33,324 bases of DNA from positions 1 through 33,324 of the forward strand of contig CALEMW010000066.1 in NCBI GenBank assembly GCA_937910695.1. Direction: 5' to 3'. The notes below the pieces were generated by a model. The model saw only the letters and a program-made list of their open reading frames with translations. It ran no database searches and was not told the origin of the DNA. Source of the DNA: an uncultured bacterium (GTDB taxonomy: Bacteria; Krumholzibacteriota; Krumholzibacteriia; LZORAL124-64-63). Within the stretch, counting starts at the first letter, position 1. Every line of letters starts with the position of its first letter. A program made the position numbers and the translations under genes. Positions 1 to 8,000 of the stretch are shown one piece after another.

Positions 1-946
1 CGTCGAGCTGGACGAGTGTGAAGTCGGAGGTGCTGTGGCCGGCGCGGAATGTCGAACCGGTCTGGAACATGGTCAGCGGGCCGCCCGATAGGTCGCCGCA
101 GTTGACGCTGTGGAAGTTCCAGTACACGACAAGGGAAGAATCGTTGCCGGAACCGATGCCGCAGTGGTAGGCCGTAAGGAAGTACGGCGTTCCGTCGTTG
201 CTCGTGTTGTTGATCATCGCACCGGTGCAGAAGATGCTGCCGCCGGTTGAGTAGGCCGCAACGGTCTGGATGTCTTCGCGCCAGCCGTCGCCCTCGGGGC
301 AGACGACGTCGTTGTTGCAGGTGCCCTGCTTGAGGCCGGCCTCGGGGGCGAGGTTTCCGAACTCCTTGTAGCCCACGTTCAGGCTCGTGAGTTCGAGCTC
401 GAGGTCCCAGCGCGCCTTGGTGGGCACGACCACCTCGATCATCATGTCGCCGGTCTCGAGGATGGGGGTCCACAGTTCGCCGTGGTCCTTGTTGTCGGCG
501 GCGGTGAACGTGACCGGTTCGCGGGTACCGTCTATGGGATAGATGGACAAGTAGCCGCCGGCGGGCATCATGTAGCGCGTGAAGCCGAGGTTCAGCGAGA
601 CGGCGTCGAGAGACGTGATGCGCAGGCGCCAGGCCATAAGGCTGCCGGGCAACTCTTCCCAGGTGCCGTGAGTGTCGGGGGCGATAAACACGCTCTGGGG
701 TAAGGCGAAGCGCACGGGGAGCCCTTCGCGCTCACGCTGCACATCTTCGGCGTAAAGAGACGGTGCGTCCACGCGGTCGGCGCGGAACAGAGCCACGTCG
801 TCGACAGCAACGACATCGTAGATGGAGTGGGCGGGCTGCATGGTAATCCTCGCGGCGGCGACGCCGGAGAAGATCGCGGTCGCCAAAACCGCAGCAGTCA
901 TCATGAGCCAGAGTTGCTTTTGGGAGCTACGATGATCAAAACGCAT
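1..946 (-). CDS. Lysyl-endopeptidase-like trypsin-fold serine protease, exported (3' end cut by window edge)
   Basis: I translated this frame directly from the minus strand; 315 codons are visible and the C-terminus lies beyond the left edge. It opens with a signal peptide (hydrophobic residues about 11-32, ending in AAA). After a poorly conserved region of about 200 residues comes a chymotrypsin-fold catalytic domain. The catalytic His is H261 in LTAYHCG and the catalytic Asp is D308 in SDFTLVQL. Both motifs are characteristic of the Achromobacter protease I / lysyl endopeptidase group of family S1. Cysteines at about 210, 216, 240, 262 and 283 suit a disulfide-bonded extracellular enzyme. 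The catalytic Ser is not in the window. The ATG has an AAGGA ribosome binding site about 10 nt upstream and an extended -10 promoter about 100 nt upstream. Family assignment is firm; Lys specificity is inferred only from family resemblance. Confidence 0.88.
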   Translation of the reverse strand, partial: MRFDHRSSQKQLWLMMTAAVLATAIFSGVAAARITMQPAHSIYDVVAVDDVALFRADRVDAPSLYAEDVQREREGLPVRFALPQSVFIAPDTHGTWEELPGSLMAWRLRITSLDAVSLNLGFTRYMMPAGGYLSIYPIDGTREPVTFTAADNKDHGELWTPILETGDMMIEVVVPTKARWDLELELTSLNVGYKEFGNLAPEAGLKQGTCNNDVVCPEGDGWREDIQTVAAYSTGGSIFCTGAMINNTSNDGTPYFLTAYHCGIGSGNDSSLVVYWNFHSVNCGDLSGGPLTMFQTGSTFRAGHSTSDFTLVQLD

Positions 947-1041
947 AAGTAAACCATCCTTCACGACGATGAACAACGACGCGCAAGCGAGAATGGGGAT
1001 CCCGAGATTGGCGGGTGAGTATCAGGGAGGCCCGAGGCTTC

Positions 1042-1050
1042 ATTATAGCA
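1042..1050 (-). promoter_or_regulatory. Extended -10 promoter for the left-edge protease
   Basis: The minus strand reads TGCTATAAT, a perfect TATAAT preceded by the TGn extension. The region that would hold a -35 element is inside the preceding terminator and has no good match, as expected of extended -10 promoters. Predicted transcription would start near 1035, giving a leader of about 90 nt before the ATG at 946. Confidence 0.55.
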
Positions 1051-1062
1051 TAGAAACAAGAC

Positions 1063-1096
1063 AAAAGGCCCCCCTCTTTTAGAGGAGAGCCCTTTT
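1063..1096 (-). terminator. Intrinsic terminator after the sugar transferase gene
   Basis: An inverted repeat lies 19 nt downstream of the stop codon. On the minus strand AAAAGGGC... pairs with ...GGCCTTTT around an inner perfect CCTCT/AGAGG stem with an AAA loop. The mid-stem is imperfect. It is followed by the T-rich GTCTTGTTTC. The next gene's extended -10 promoter starts immediately after it. Confidence 0.65.
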
Positions 1097-1114
1097 GGAA
1101 TATCGATTCAGTGG

Positions 1115-1897
1115 TCAGCGGGCACCGTCACCGGTCAAAACGACCCGAACTGTCGAGAGCAGGATCTGCAGATCCACCCAAAAGCCTGCTTCGCGCATGT
1201 AACAGCGGTCCAGAGCTACCTTGCGCTTCACCGAGAGGATATCCTCGTCATAACCGTTGCGGACCTGGGCGAGTCCGGTGATCCCGGGCAGAACGCCGAG
1301 ACGTCGTGTGTAGCCGGGAATCAAGGCTTCATACTGGTGGATGAAGTGCAGACGCTCGGGACGGGGGCCGATGAGACTCATTTCGCCCGTCAGCACGTTC
1401 CAGAACTGAGGCACCTCGTCGAGGCGAGTTGTGCGCAAGAAACGACCCACGCGAGTGATCCGGTCATCGTTGGCGCCAGCGAGCTGGGGGCCGTCGCGTT
1501 CGGCGTCGCTGCGCATTGTCCGCAGCTTATAGATCGTGAACAGCTTGCCGGGATAGATGATCTTACGGCGCTCGTCGTCGAGTGCCGTCCGCTGAGCGCG
1601 TCTGCGGTCCTGGCTGCGGCGGTTCAGACCCACTCGATTTTGAGCGTAGAAGATAGGACCGGGTGAGTCTAAACGGATGATCAAGGCGATGAGTGGCAAC
1701 AAAGCGCCGAAGAGGCTCAGGGCCAGGCTCGCAGAGACGATGTCGAGGCTGCGGCGCAACACGGAATAAACGCGTGATCGCGAATGCAGCGATCCGGATC
1801 GAAACCGCGATGTTGCCTGGCCGGATACCCGAGGACGTTCGTGTCCCAGATTTCTTTGTGGCGACTTCGCCTGATGATGACGAGAAGTCAGTTCCAA
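1115..1897 (-). CDS. Phosphoglycosyl transferase of the bacterial sugar transferase family (WcaJ/WbaP type, single membrane domain)
   Basis: A 260-residue protein of the monotopic family that transfers a sugar-1-phosphate from a UDP-sugar to undecaprenyl phosphate, the first step of exopolysaccharide or O-antigen assembly at the inner membrane. A basic, low-complexity N-terminus (1-45) precedes one re-entrant or membrane hydrophobic segment (about 52-74). The catalytic region follows: YKLRTM (123-128), the Asp-Glu dyad D160-E161 in RLDEVPQFWNVL, MSLIGPRPE (173-181) and PGITGLAQV (204-212). Between RVGLNRR and KLFTIYKLRTM there are about 23 extra, charged residues that family members usually lack. 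No polymerase, flippase or other glycosyltransferase lies nearby, so it looks like an orphan initiating enzyme. The start is a TTG with GGGGGAG about 6 nt upstream; no ATG or GTG exists before the in-frame stop. Confidence 0.9.
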   Translation of the reverse strand: MELTSRHHQAKSPQRNLGHERPRVSGQATSRFRSGSLHSRSRVYSVLRRSLDIVSASLALSLFGALLPLIALIIRLDSPGPIFYAQNRVGLNRRSQDRRRAQRTALDDERRKIIYPGKLFTIYKLRTMRSDAERDGPQLAGANDDRITRVGRFLRTTRLDEVPQFWNVLTGEMSLIGPRPERLHFIHQYEALIPGYTRRLGVLPGITGLAQVRNGYDEDILSVKRKVALDRCYMREAGFWVDLQILLSTVRVVLTGDGAR

Positions 1898-1992
1898 GAT
1901 GTGCTCCCCCCGTAGACCGCCGTTCCATCACTGTGGATTCCTCGCTATCGCGAGGTACGGTCTCTCCGTTGTTCTTCAGTTGATCGTCTTAC

Positions 1993-2012
1993 ATTTTAGA
2001 TCATGTTAGATC
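1993..2012 (-). promoter_or_regulatory. Tandem 10-bp repeat with -10-like elements upstream of the sugar transferase
   Basis: On the minus strand two adjacent decamers, GATCTAACAT and GATCTAAAAT, differ at one base. The downstream copy contains TAAAAT, a 5/6 match to a -10 box; no clear -35 was found. The tract 1981-2040 is about one third G+C, far below its surroundings. The intergenic stretch 1898-2155 otherwise holds a perfect CCTCGC/GCGAGG hairpin at 1940-1955 in the presumed leader and the inverted repeat at 2074-2100. Promoter or operator function is inference. Confidence 0.35.
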
Positions 2013-2073
2013 GCGATGCTATTAAGATGATGGTAATAGTTATCTTTTTCACCCCTGTTTTGCAAATGATAAG

Positions 2074-2100
2074 ATCAAGGAACGAAACGTGTTCCTTGAT
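2074..2100 (-). terminator. Perfect 10-bp inverted repeat after the PD40 lipoprotein gene (terminator or operator)
   Basis: ATCAAGGAAC and GTTCCTTGAT form a perfect 10-bp stem around a 7-nt loop, 55 nt downstream of the lipoprotein stop. On the minus strand it is followed by CTTATCATTTG, only loosely T-rich, so termination would be inefficient. Its perfect symmetry and AT-rich setting also fit a protein binding site controlling the sugar transferase gene. Confidence 0.45.
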
Positions 2101-2155
2101 GCGCCGGAACGATAGGTGTCGGCCTGTTTCTTGTCAACATATGCGGGTTAAATTC

Positions 2156-3166
2156 TCACGACTCATCAATGCCGAACCCTGGCAACCGTTGCGTCGGAAT
2201 CCACCAAATCCCTGTTTGTCCCGTTCCGGGCGAATTGTGGAGATCACGGAGCCTTGCGGGAGTGAGGTGGGCTCCGGTGACGAGGGCCGTATCGGGGCGG
2301 TCGCTCATGAAGAAGAGGTAGGCGCCGTCCGGACTTAGGGATGTGGACCATTCCTGGCGAGAAACCGTGTTCATTTCGCCGCCCAGGTGGACGGGGTCGT
2401 GCCAGGTGTCGTCGGGGTTGCGACGGACCAGGTAGTAGTCCACGCCGCCGAGGGAATCGTCGAGACCGAAGATGGGCACGATGAGGTAACTCTCGTCCGG
2501 AGCGATCATGGCGTTGAAGCGGGTCCGTCCGGCGTTGACCTGCGAGGGTAGGAGTTCAGCTGTAGCGTAGCCGTCGCCTTCGGGTCGGCAGCGATAGATG
2601 ACGCTGGTGCCGTCGGGCTGGTCGCGGGTGATGTAGAGAGACCCGTCGCGGGTGGGCGAAGGGAAGAATGTGTCGCCGTCGTTGACTTCGTCGGGCAGTC
2701 GACGAGGGGAGCCCCAGTCGTCGCCATTGTGATCGACCGCCCAGACGGCGTGGTGGTCCTCGGCGTCACCATGGCCGTCGGCGGGACGATTCGAGGCGAA
2801 ATACAGAGTGTGACCATCGGGAGCCACGGCAGGCTCGATATCCTGCCAGCGTGGGTCGCCACTGAAGGGAGCCGTTTCCGGCTCGGACCACGAACCGTTG
2901 ATGCGCAGGCTGCGCAAGATCACGCTGTGGCGGAAATTGCCGATCTGTTCGCACCAGAGGATTTCATCGCCATCGGGATGGATCGCCAGATCGCGACAGG
3001 GAAGACCGCGGTTCACGGTGCCGGGTGCGAAAAGAACGGCGCCATCGGTCGGCAGCGGTTGGCCGAGGAATTCGCCGCTGAGGATCGGGGCGGGATCAGT
3101 CTCTTTCTGCTGACAGCCGCAGACGGTAAAGATGAGGCCCAGGACGACGAATAGGCGGATCGACAT
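2156..3166 (-). CDS. PD40 (WD40-like) beta-propeller lipoprotein
   Basis: A 336-residue exported lipoprotein. The start at 3166 is chosen because it begins a lipoprotein signal (hydrophobic 5-15, lipobox VCGC with Cys18) and has GAGGAG 6 nt upstream; the frame stays open further upstream, but that part lacks export features. At least five propeller-blade motifs of the TolB/PD40 type recur, each with P/DG followed by a short beta strand: IHPDGDEILW, VAPDGHTLYFASN, PTRDGSLYI, IAPDESYLIV and LSPDGAYLFFMSD. The blades fill most of the protein. Such free-standing propellers usually bind proteins or glycans at the envelope; no catalytic motif is seen and the partner is unknown. It diverges from the small lipoprotein gene at 3298. 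Confidence 0.85.
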   Translation of the reverse strand: MSIRLFVVLGLIFTVCGCQQKETDPAPILSGEFLGQPLPTDGAVLFAPGTVNRGLPCRDLAIHPDGDEILWCEQIGNFRHSVILRSLRINGSWSEPETAPFSGDPRWQDIEPAVAPDGHTLYFASNRPADGHGDAEDHHAVWAVDHNGDDWGSPRRLPDEVNDGDTFFPSPTRDGSLYITRDQPDGTSVIYRCRPEGDGYATAELLPSQVNAGRTRFNAMIAPDESYLIVPIFGLDDSLGGVDYYLVRRNPDDTWHDPVHLGGEMNTVSRQEWSTSLSPDGAYLFFMSDRPDTALVTGAHLTPARLRDLHNSPGTGQTGIWWIPTQRLPGFGIDES

Positions 3167-3232
3167 GGCGGCTCCTCGGTTTGATGGTGTCGTGAGCGTA
3201 CGAGTTCGGCAGATCGTCGTCACGGGGAAAGG

Positions 3233-3262
3233 TTGCACCAGCCGGAGCAAAGTGATTATCTG
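3233..3262 (+). promoter_or_regulatory. Candidate sigma70-type promoter for the small lipoprotein
   Basis: TTGCAC (3233-3238) and TATCTG (3257-3262) are separated by 18 nt, each a 4/6 match to consensus, placing a start about 30 nt before the ATG at 3298. It sits in the 131-nt divergent region; no equally good promoter was seen for the PD40 gene on the other strand. Confidence 0.35.
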
Positions 3263-3297
3263 ATACAGGGCGTAGATCGAATCCGAAAGGATCCATC

Positions 3298-3699
3298 ATG
3301 TTGAAGATTCGTATGCTCAGCCTGTTTCTGCTGCTCGTGTTGACGATCGGTTGCGCCGGCGGTGGTCCCGACCTGGTAGGGAGCTGGCAGTTGGTTTCCA
3401 CCGCTGGGCGGTCCGTCGACCACGAGACCGCGACAGTGAAAAGCCTCACCGACACCCACTTCGCATTCGGCCATCAAACCGATGACGGACTGTTCGGCGG
3501 CGGCGGCACCTGGAGCTTGGAGGACGGCGCCTATGTGGAGACCGTTCAGTGGCACTCGCTCGACTTCCTCGTCGGACATGCCATCACGTTCGACATGAAA
3601 GTGGAGGACGGTCGCTGGTACCATACGGCAGATTTTGTCGTGGACGGAGAGCGGTTCCACATCGAAGAGGTGTGGGAGCGGATCGAGAAGAATCGCTAG
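3298..3699 (+). CDS. Small lipoprotein with a lipocalin-like beta-barrel fold (function unknown)
   Basis: A 133-residue protein with a clear lipoprotein signal: basic N-terminus, hydrophobic 6-17, lipobox TIGC with Cys19. The mature part starts with LVGSWQLVS, a G-x-W signature common at the first strand of lipocalin-like domains, and continues as alternating beta strands with paired motifs such as GGTWSLEDGAYVE. A good AAAGGA ribosome binding site lies 7 nt before the ATG. A strong shared hairpin follows the gene. No enzymatic residues are recognised; ligand binding is a guess from the fold resemblance. It is the only plus-strand gene in the first 9 kb. Confidence 0.8.
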   Translation: MLKIRMLSLFLLLVLTIGCAGGGPDLVGSWQLVSTAGRSVDHETATVKSLTDTHFAFGHQTDDGLFGGGGTWSLEDGAYVETVQWHSLDFLVGHAITFDMKVEDGRWYHTADFVVDGERFHIEEVWERIEKNR

Positions 3700-3725
3700 C
3701 GCGACATGTGTCGACGATCGATCGG

Positions 3726-3757
3726 GAAGCCGGCGCCCCAGATGGGGTGCCGGCTTC
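3726..3757. terminator. Bidirectional hairpin terminator between convergent genes
   Basis: GAAGCCGGCGCCCC pairs with GGGGTGCCGGCTTC (14 bp with one G-T pair) around AGAT. It lies 26 nt after the small lipoprotein stop and 5 nt past the cupin stop on the other strand. The T tracts are short on both sides, but the stem is very stable. Confidence 0.7.
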
Positions 3758-3761
3758 TTGC

Positions 3762-4109
3762 CTATTCGTATTGTTTGGGCACGGCGCAGATGAAGCGGAA
3801 CGGTTCGTCGCCGGCGTTGCGGAACTGATGCAGTTCGTTGGGAGCCACGAAGGCGAAGTCGCCGGCGGCGAGAGAACGCTCGACGCCTTCGGGATCCACC
3901 AGTACGCCCTGTCCCGAGATCACGTAGTTGAGATGCTCCGACGTGTGGTGGTGCTGAGGCGTGTGACCGCCGACCTCCAGGGTGAAGACCCGGAGCGAGA
4001 AGTTTGGCACGCCGTCGGGCGAACCGAGCACGAGCTGACGCGAGGCGCCGAGCACGCCCTCCATCTCAACGATCTGCGACGGGACTTGGTCGAGCTTCTT
4101 GACAATCAT
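3762..4109 (-). CDS. Single-domain cupin, probable metal-binding small protein
   Basis: A 115-residue cupin. Motif 1 is visible as HHHTSEHLNYVISG (residues 53-66), giving the usual two His plus Glu plus a later His of motif 2, GDFAFVAPNELHQFRN (83-98). These would coordinate one divalent metal in the barrel. The ATG overlaps the TGA of the upstream VOC gene by 4 nt (ATGA), so translation is coupled and the two products probably act in the same process. The frame runs open upstream, but only this start fits the cupin length. The substrate is unknown; both sensing or storage roles and dioxygenase or isomerase activity are possible for such small cupins. Confidence 0.85.
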   Translation of the reverse strand: MIVKKLDQVPSQIVEMEGVLGASRQLVLGSPDGVPNFSLRVFTLEVGGHTPQHHHTSEHLNYVISGQGVLVDPEGVERSLAAGDFAFVAPNELHQFRNAGDEPFRFICAVPKQYE

Positions 4110-4897
4110 GCTTTTCCCTCGGCGTGAGTGAACAGTGCGATCATGCCGCCCTGAGGGTCCTGGATCACACAGAAGCGTCCGGTGTCGGGGATGTCGGTGC
4201 AGGGGCAGAGAACCGCGCCGCCGAGGGCGACGGTTCGTTCTGCCGAGACATCGACATCGTCCACGTTCACGTAGCAGAGCCAATGGGTCCGGGCTCCCTG
4301 CTCGATCGCGGGTGCCGGCAGGTCGAGGGCGCCGCCGTGGTGCTCGTCGCCCAGGTGGAAGAGGCGGTAGGCCATATCCACGCCGCCCACGTTCATCTGC
4401 TGGAGCTCGAGGCGCCATCCGAAGAGATCCGTATAGTAGGCGGCGGTCGCATCTGCGTCGGTGCTCATGCACTCGTGCCAGCAAAAGACGCCCGGCGTTC
4501 CTTTGTCGGGTTCCGGCCGGGAGGTGTCCTTGGACTGCCAGACGGAGAAGAATCCGCCTTGGGGATCGTTGACCACGGCGAAGATTCCGGGTCCGACGTC
4601 CGTGGGGGGGACGCACACGCCACCACCGAGTTCGGCGACCCTGGTGCAGGCGTCTTCGATGGCGTCGACGGCGATGTAGGGCATCCAGTGAGAGGGGATG
4701 CCCTGCTCGGGATCGAGAGGCACGATGCCGCCGATCGGATGTTCACCGGCGCAGAGCATGCTGTAGCCGTGATCCGGAGCCGCATCGAAGGATTTCAGGG
4801 TCCAGCCGAATAGCTCGCCGTAAAAGGCCAGGGAAGCATCGGGGTCGGTGCTCATCAGATCGTGCCAACAGAAGCGTCCGTGGTCGGGCGAGTTCAT
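4106..4897 (-). CDS. Two-domain VOC superfamily protein (glyoxalase/dioxygenase fold)
   Basis: 263 residues made of two tandem vicinal-oxygen-chelate domains, about 8-121 and 137-257. Each domain opens with the same signature, F.WH(D/E).MSTD (9-18 and 138-147), followed by FYGELFGW or YYTDLFGW and ending in DPQGG. The repeats show an internal duplication. The layout matches the hydroxylase-type VOC proteins related to the mycobacterial 27-30 kDa antigen Cfp30B. The ATG is preceded by AAGGGGA; it was chosen over longer frames because the first VOC strand starts right after it. The stop overlaps the cupin start. The reaction cannot be told from sequence. Confidence 0.87.
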   Translation of the reverse strand: MNSPDHGRFCWHDLMSTDPDASLAFYGELFGWTLKSFDAAPDHGYSMLCAGEHPIGGIVPLDPEQGIPSHWMPYIAVDAIEDACTRVAELGGGVCVPPTDVGPGIFAVVNDPQGGFFSVWQSKDTSRPEPDKGTPGVFCWHECMSTDADATAAYYTDLFGWRLELQQMNVGGVDMAYRLFHLGDEHHGGALDLPAPAIEQGARTHWLCYVNVDDVDVSAERTVALGGAVLCPCTDIPDTGRFCVIQDPQGGMIALFTHAEGKA

Positions 4898-4982
4898 GGT
4901 CGTCCCCTTGGGTTGAAGTCGAAGGATACCGGGACAGTCTATCAGCAGAGCGGAGCATCGGCCACGGTTCCCCATGAAACGA

Positions 4983-5010
4983 GGGCGGGACGGCCCGTAC
5001 CGTCCCGCCC
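4983..5010 (-). terminator. Strong terminator after the subtilase gene
   Basis: GGGCGGGACGG and CCGTCCCGCCC form a perfect 11-bp stem with a 6-nt loop, 20 nt beyond the subtilase stop. On the minus strand it is followed by TCGTTTC. It lies in the gap before the VOC gene, which should therefore have its own promoter; I could not pick one out. Confidence 0.75.
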
Positions 5011-5030
5011 TGCTCCAGTGTTCCGCCCGA

Positions 5031-8000
5031 TCAGCGCAGCAGCTGGAGCTTGCGTGCGTCGCGGGTCGCCGCTGCGACGAGACGCAGGAGGTATGTGCCC
5101 GAGGGAAGGTCTCTGCCGCGGTCATCGCGGCCGTCCCAGCGTAGAGTGCTGACGCCTGCGGGCAGATGTCCGTCATGAAGCAGTCTGACGGTGCGGCCGA
5201 GAGCGTCGAAGATCCGCAGAGAGGCATCGCCGCCGCCGAGGGGCATGAGCAGTTCCACGGTCGTGGCGGGATTGAAGGGGTTCGGTGTGGCGAGCCCGAG
5301 ACGGGGGCGGTCGGTCGTCTCGTCGTCCACGCTCACGACCGGCATCACCCACAGATCGATCAAGACGGGTAAGGTGCCCCAATCGGGATCGTTGGTCGAG
5401 AGCGTGACGGACGCCTGATACTGACCGGGAGGGAGGGTCGACGCGTCGAGTTCGAGTCTCAAGGTTGCGTCAGCCCCCGACGAGAGCACGCCGCTGTTGG
5501 GCAGCACGCGCAGCCAGCGCTCCGCCGGCTGGCGGCGTTCGATAAGGAAGGCTTTGCCGTCGTGAAGGTAGGGCACGTTGCGCAGGATCAGCAGGCCCAC
5601 GCTGCCGTCTACGTTCTCGATGCCGATGGTGTGAGCCGTATTATCTGCCACGCGGGCGTACTGGAAGACGATGCGTCCGTCGCGGTGGAGGATCGTCTGG
5701 AATGTCTCAGGGGAGCCTTCCGGGTAGTGAGGGATCTCGACCCAGGAGACCACGAAACGGTCGCCGTCGGCATCGAACCAAGCGCGGATCGTGCCGCCGG
5801 CATCGGGATTCAGGTCGGTCCAGAACGGAGCGATCAGGGCGTTCGGCTCCTGGGAATTGGGCATGCCGGCCCCGAGGTATGAGGTGGCTGTCGAGGTGAA
5901 CGACAGCCAGCCGTTGCTGCATACGTGGACCCGGTCGTACTGCTGGCCGTAGAACGGGAAACGGAAGCCCAGGGACAGCGGACCCGTGTTCTCGTCGTCG
6001 CCGGGGGTCAGGGTCAGGGCGTCTTCAGGTGGATCGAGCCAAGCGAAGACAGGGCCGTCGGGTTCGATGTCGTCGACCCAGACGTAGCCGTAGGGGTCGG
6101 GAGGGGCGGTGGTCTTGTCGGCGCCGAGGCCGGGGGAGGTGTCGCGCCGGCCCTTGGCGAGATCCAGCTGCGGTTCGCTTGCGACGGGATGACCGGACGA
6201 TGCGACGGCCTGCCAGACCAGATCTCCTTCACCGTTGTTGTCGAGGGACAGCTCCACAGTTCCGGTGCCACCGGCGGCCACGGTCAGGCCCGCCGTCATC
6301 GGTGTGATGCTCAGCGCCGGTGTTCTCGGCGTGCCGATCGAGGGGAAGGTGATCTCGTCGATCCACACCGTGTCTTCACCGCGGGAAACGGATCCGTCCT
6401 TGATGTAGATCCAGGTGAAGGTGTGCAGTCCGATGTCGACCTGATAGGAGGCGTCGCGCCAATCAATGATGTCCGACCATAAATCCTCGAGATGGCCGTC
6501 GATCTCGAAGCGCAAGTGATCGTAGTAGCGTTCCATGGACGTCAGAACCCGGAACGAGACGACCCCGGCGGCGACGACATCGAGGGTCACGCTCAGGACG
6601 CTGCTCTGGAGGTTGCCGATATCGCCGGCGCGCACGCTGAAGGTGCCGTGGCTTGCCTGGGCGTTGTCGATCAACCAGTCGACGTCGCCGCTCGTGACCC
6701 AGGGATAGCTGGCGAGGTGGCCGAGTTCGAAGTCGTCGAACTCGAGCAGGGGCAGGTCGAAGTCGACGACGCGGTCGGCGTCGATGTACAGGGAGCGCTG
6801 GTCGGCACCCATGCCGGTCGTTCGAGCCTGAACGACATAGGAGGTCCGGACGGGGACCTCGATCGCGAACCGTCCCGCGGCGTCCGTGAGGACCGGTGCC
6901 ATGGGTGTTCCCATGACGAGGACCTCGGCCGAGGTGACCGGCAGGGTGCCGAGCGTAGTCACGTTTCCACTGATCTCGGCCGTGGCGAGGGGTCTCAGGT
7001 AGGTGCCGACGACGGCCTCTGCCCCTTCGACGATTTCGACTTCGGCTTCACGGTCCTGGTAACCGAAGGCGCTCCATACCAATGGGCGGGCACCTGTGGG
7101 CAGCATCAATCGATAGCGGCCGTCTTGATCGGTACGGGAGATCTGTGCTCCGTCGGGGGGCGAGACGGACGCGCCGACGATAGGGGCGCCTGTACTCATA
7201 TCGCGCACGATGCCGCTCACGGGAAAATAGCCCGTCATGGAGGCGAGCACAGCATCGTAGGCGTTGATCATGCCGTGGCCGTAAACGCCGTCTTCGCCTG
7301 CGGGGCCCACATCCTTGGCCGTGTCGATGAGGATCTGTTTGACAGTCTCTACGTCCAGCTCGGGGTTGGCCGAACGCATCAGTGCCACGACGCCCGCAAC
7401 GTGGGGGCCGGACATGGATGTGCCGCTGAGGTATGCATAATCCCCACCTGGAAGCGAGCTGATGACGTCGACGCCCGGCGCCACGACTTCAGGCTTGATG
7501 TCGAAGGGGCCTCCGCAGCGGGACGGACCACGGCTAGAAAACACGGCCGCGGTCAGGGGGATATCGCCGCCCACCGCTCCGACACTGAAGCAGCTCAGGG
7601 GTGTGTCGGCCCGGTCGGCCGGACTGCGCAGCGTGCCCTCGTTGGGGCCCTCGTTGCCGGCCGACCAGATCAGCACTACGCCGGTGGCCTCGCAGTTGTC
7701 GATGGCGTCCCACCAGCGGCTGTCGCAGTCCACATAGCCGGGAAAGAGTTCGAACACGCCCCAGCTGTTCTGCACCACGTCGGGCACGTCGTCGGAGGTG
7801 GCGGGATCGCCGTCGGGGTCGGACATGAATTCCAGGGAGCGCAGGATGTCGCTGTCGTACTCGGGGCCGGTGTCCTGAGCCAGCACGTTGCTGGCGATCC
7901 AGCGGGCGCCTGGTGCGACGCCGATGCTGTCGCCCGGCGCCGATCCGCAGATGGTGCCCATCACGTGGGTGCCGTGGAAGTAGTGGTCCTCGGGATACAG

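Noticed and set aside
3762..4616. A longer 284-residue frame including the cupin.
   Set aside because: The upstream part is Arg- and Pro-rich shadow sequence of the VOC gene; the cupin start is fixed by the ATGA overlap and family length.
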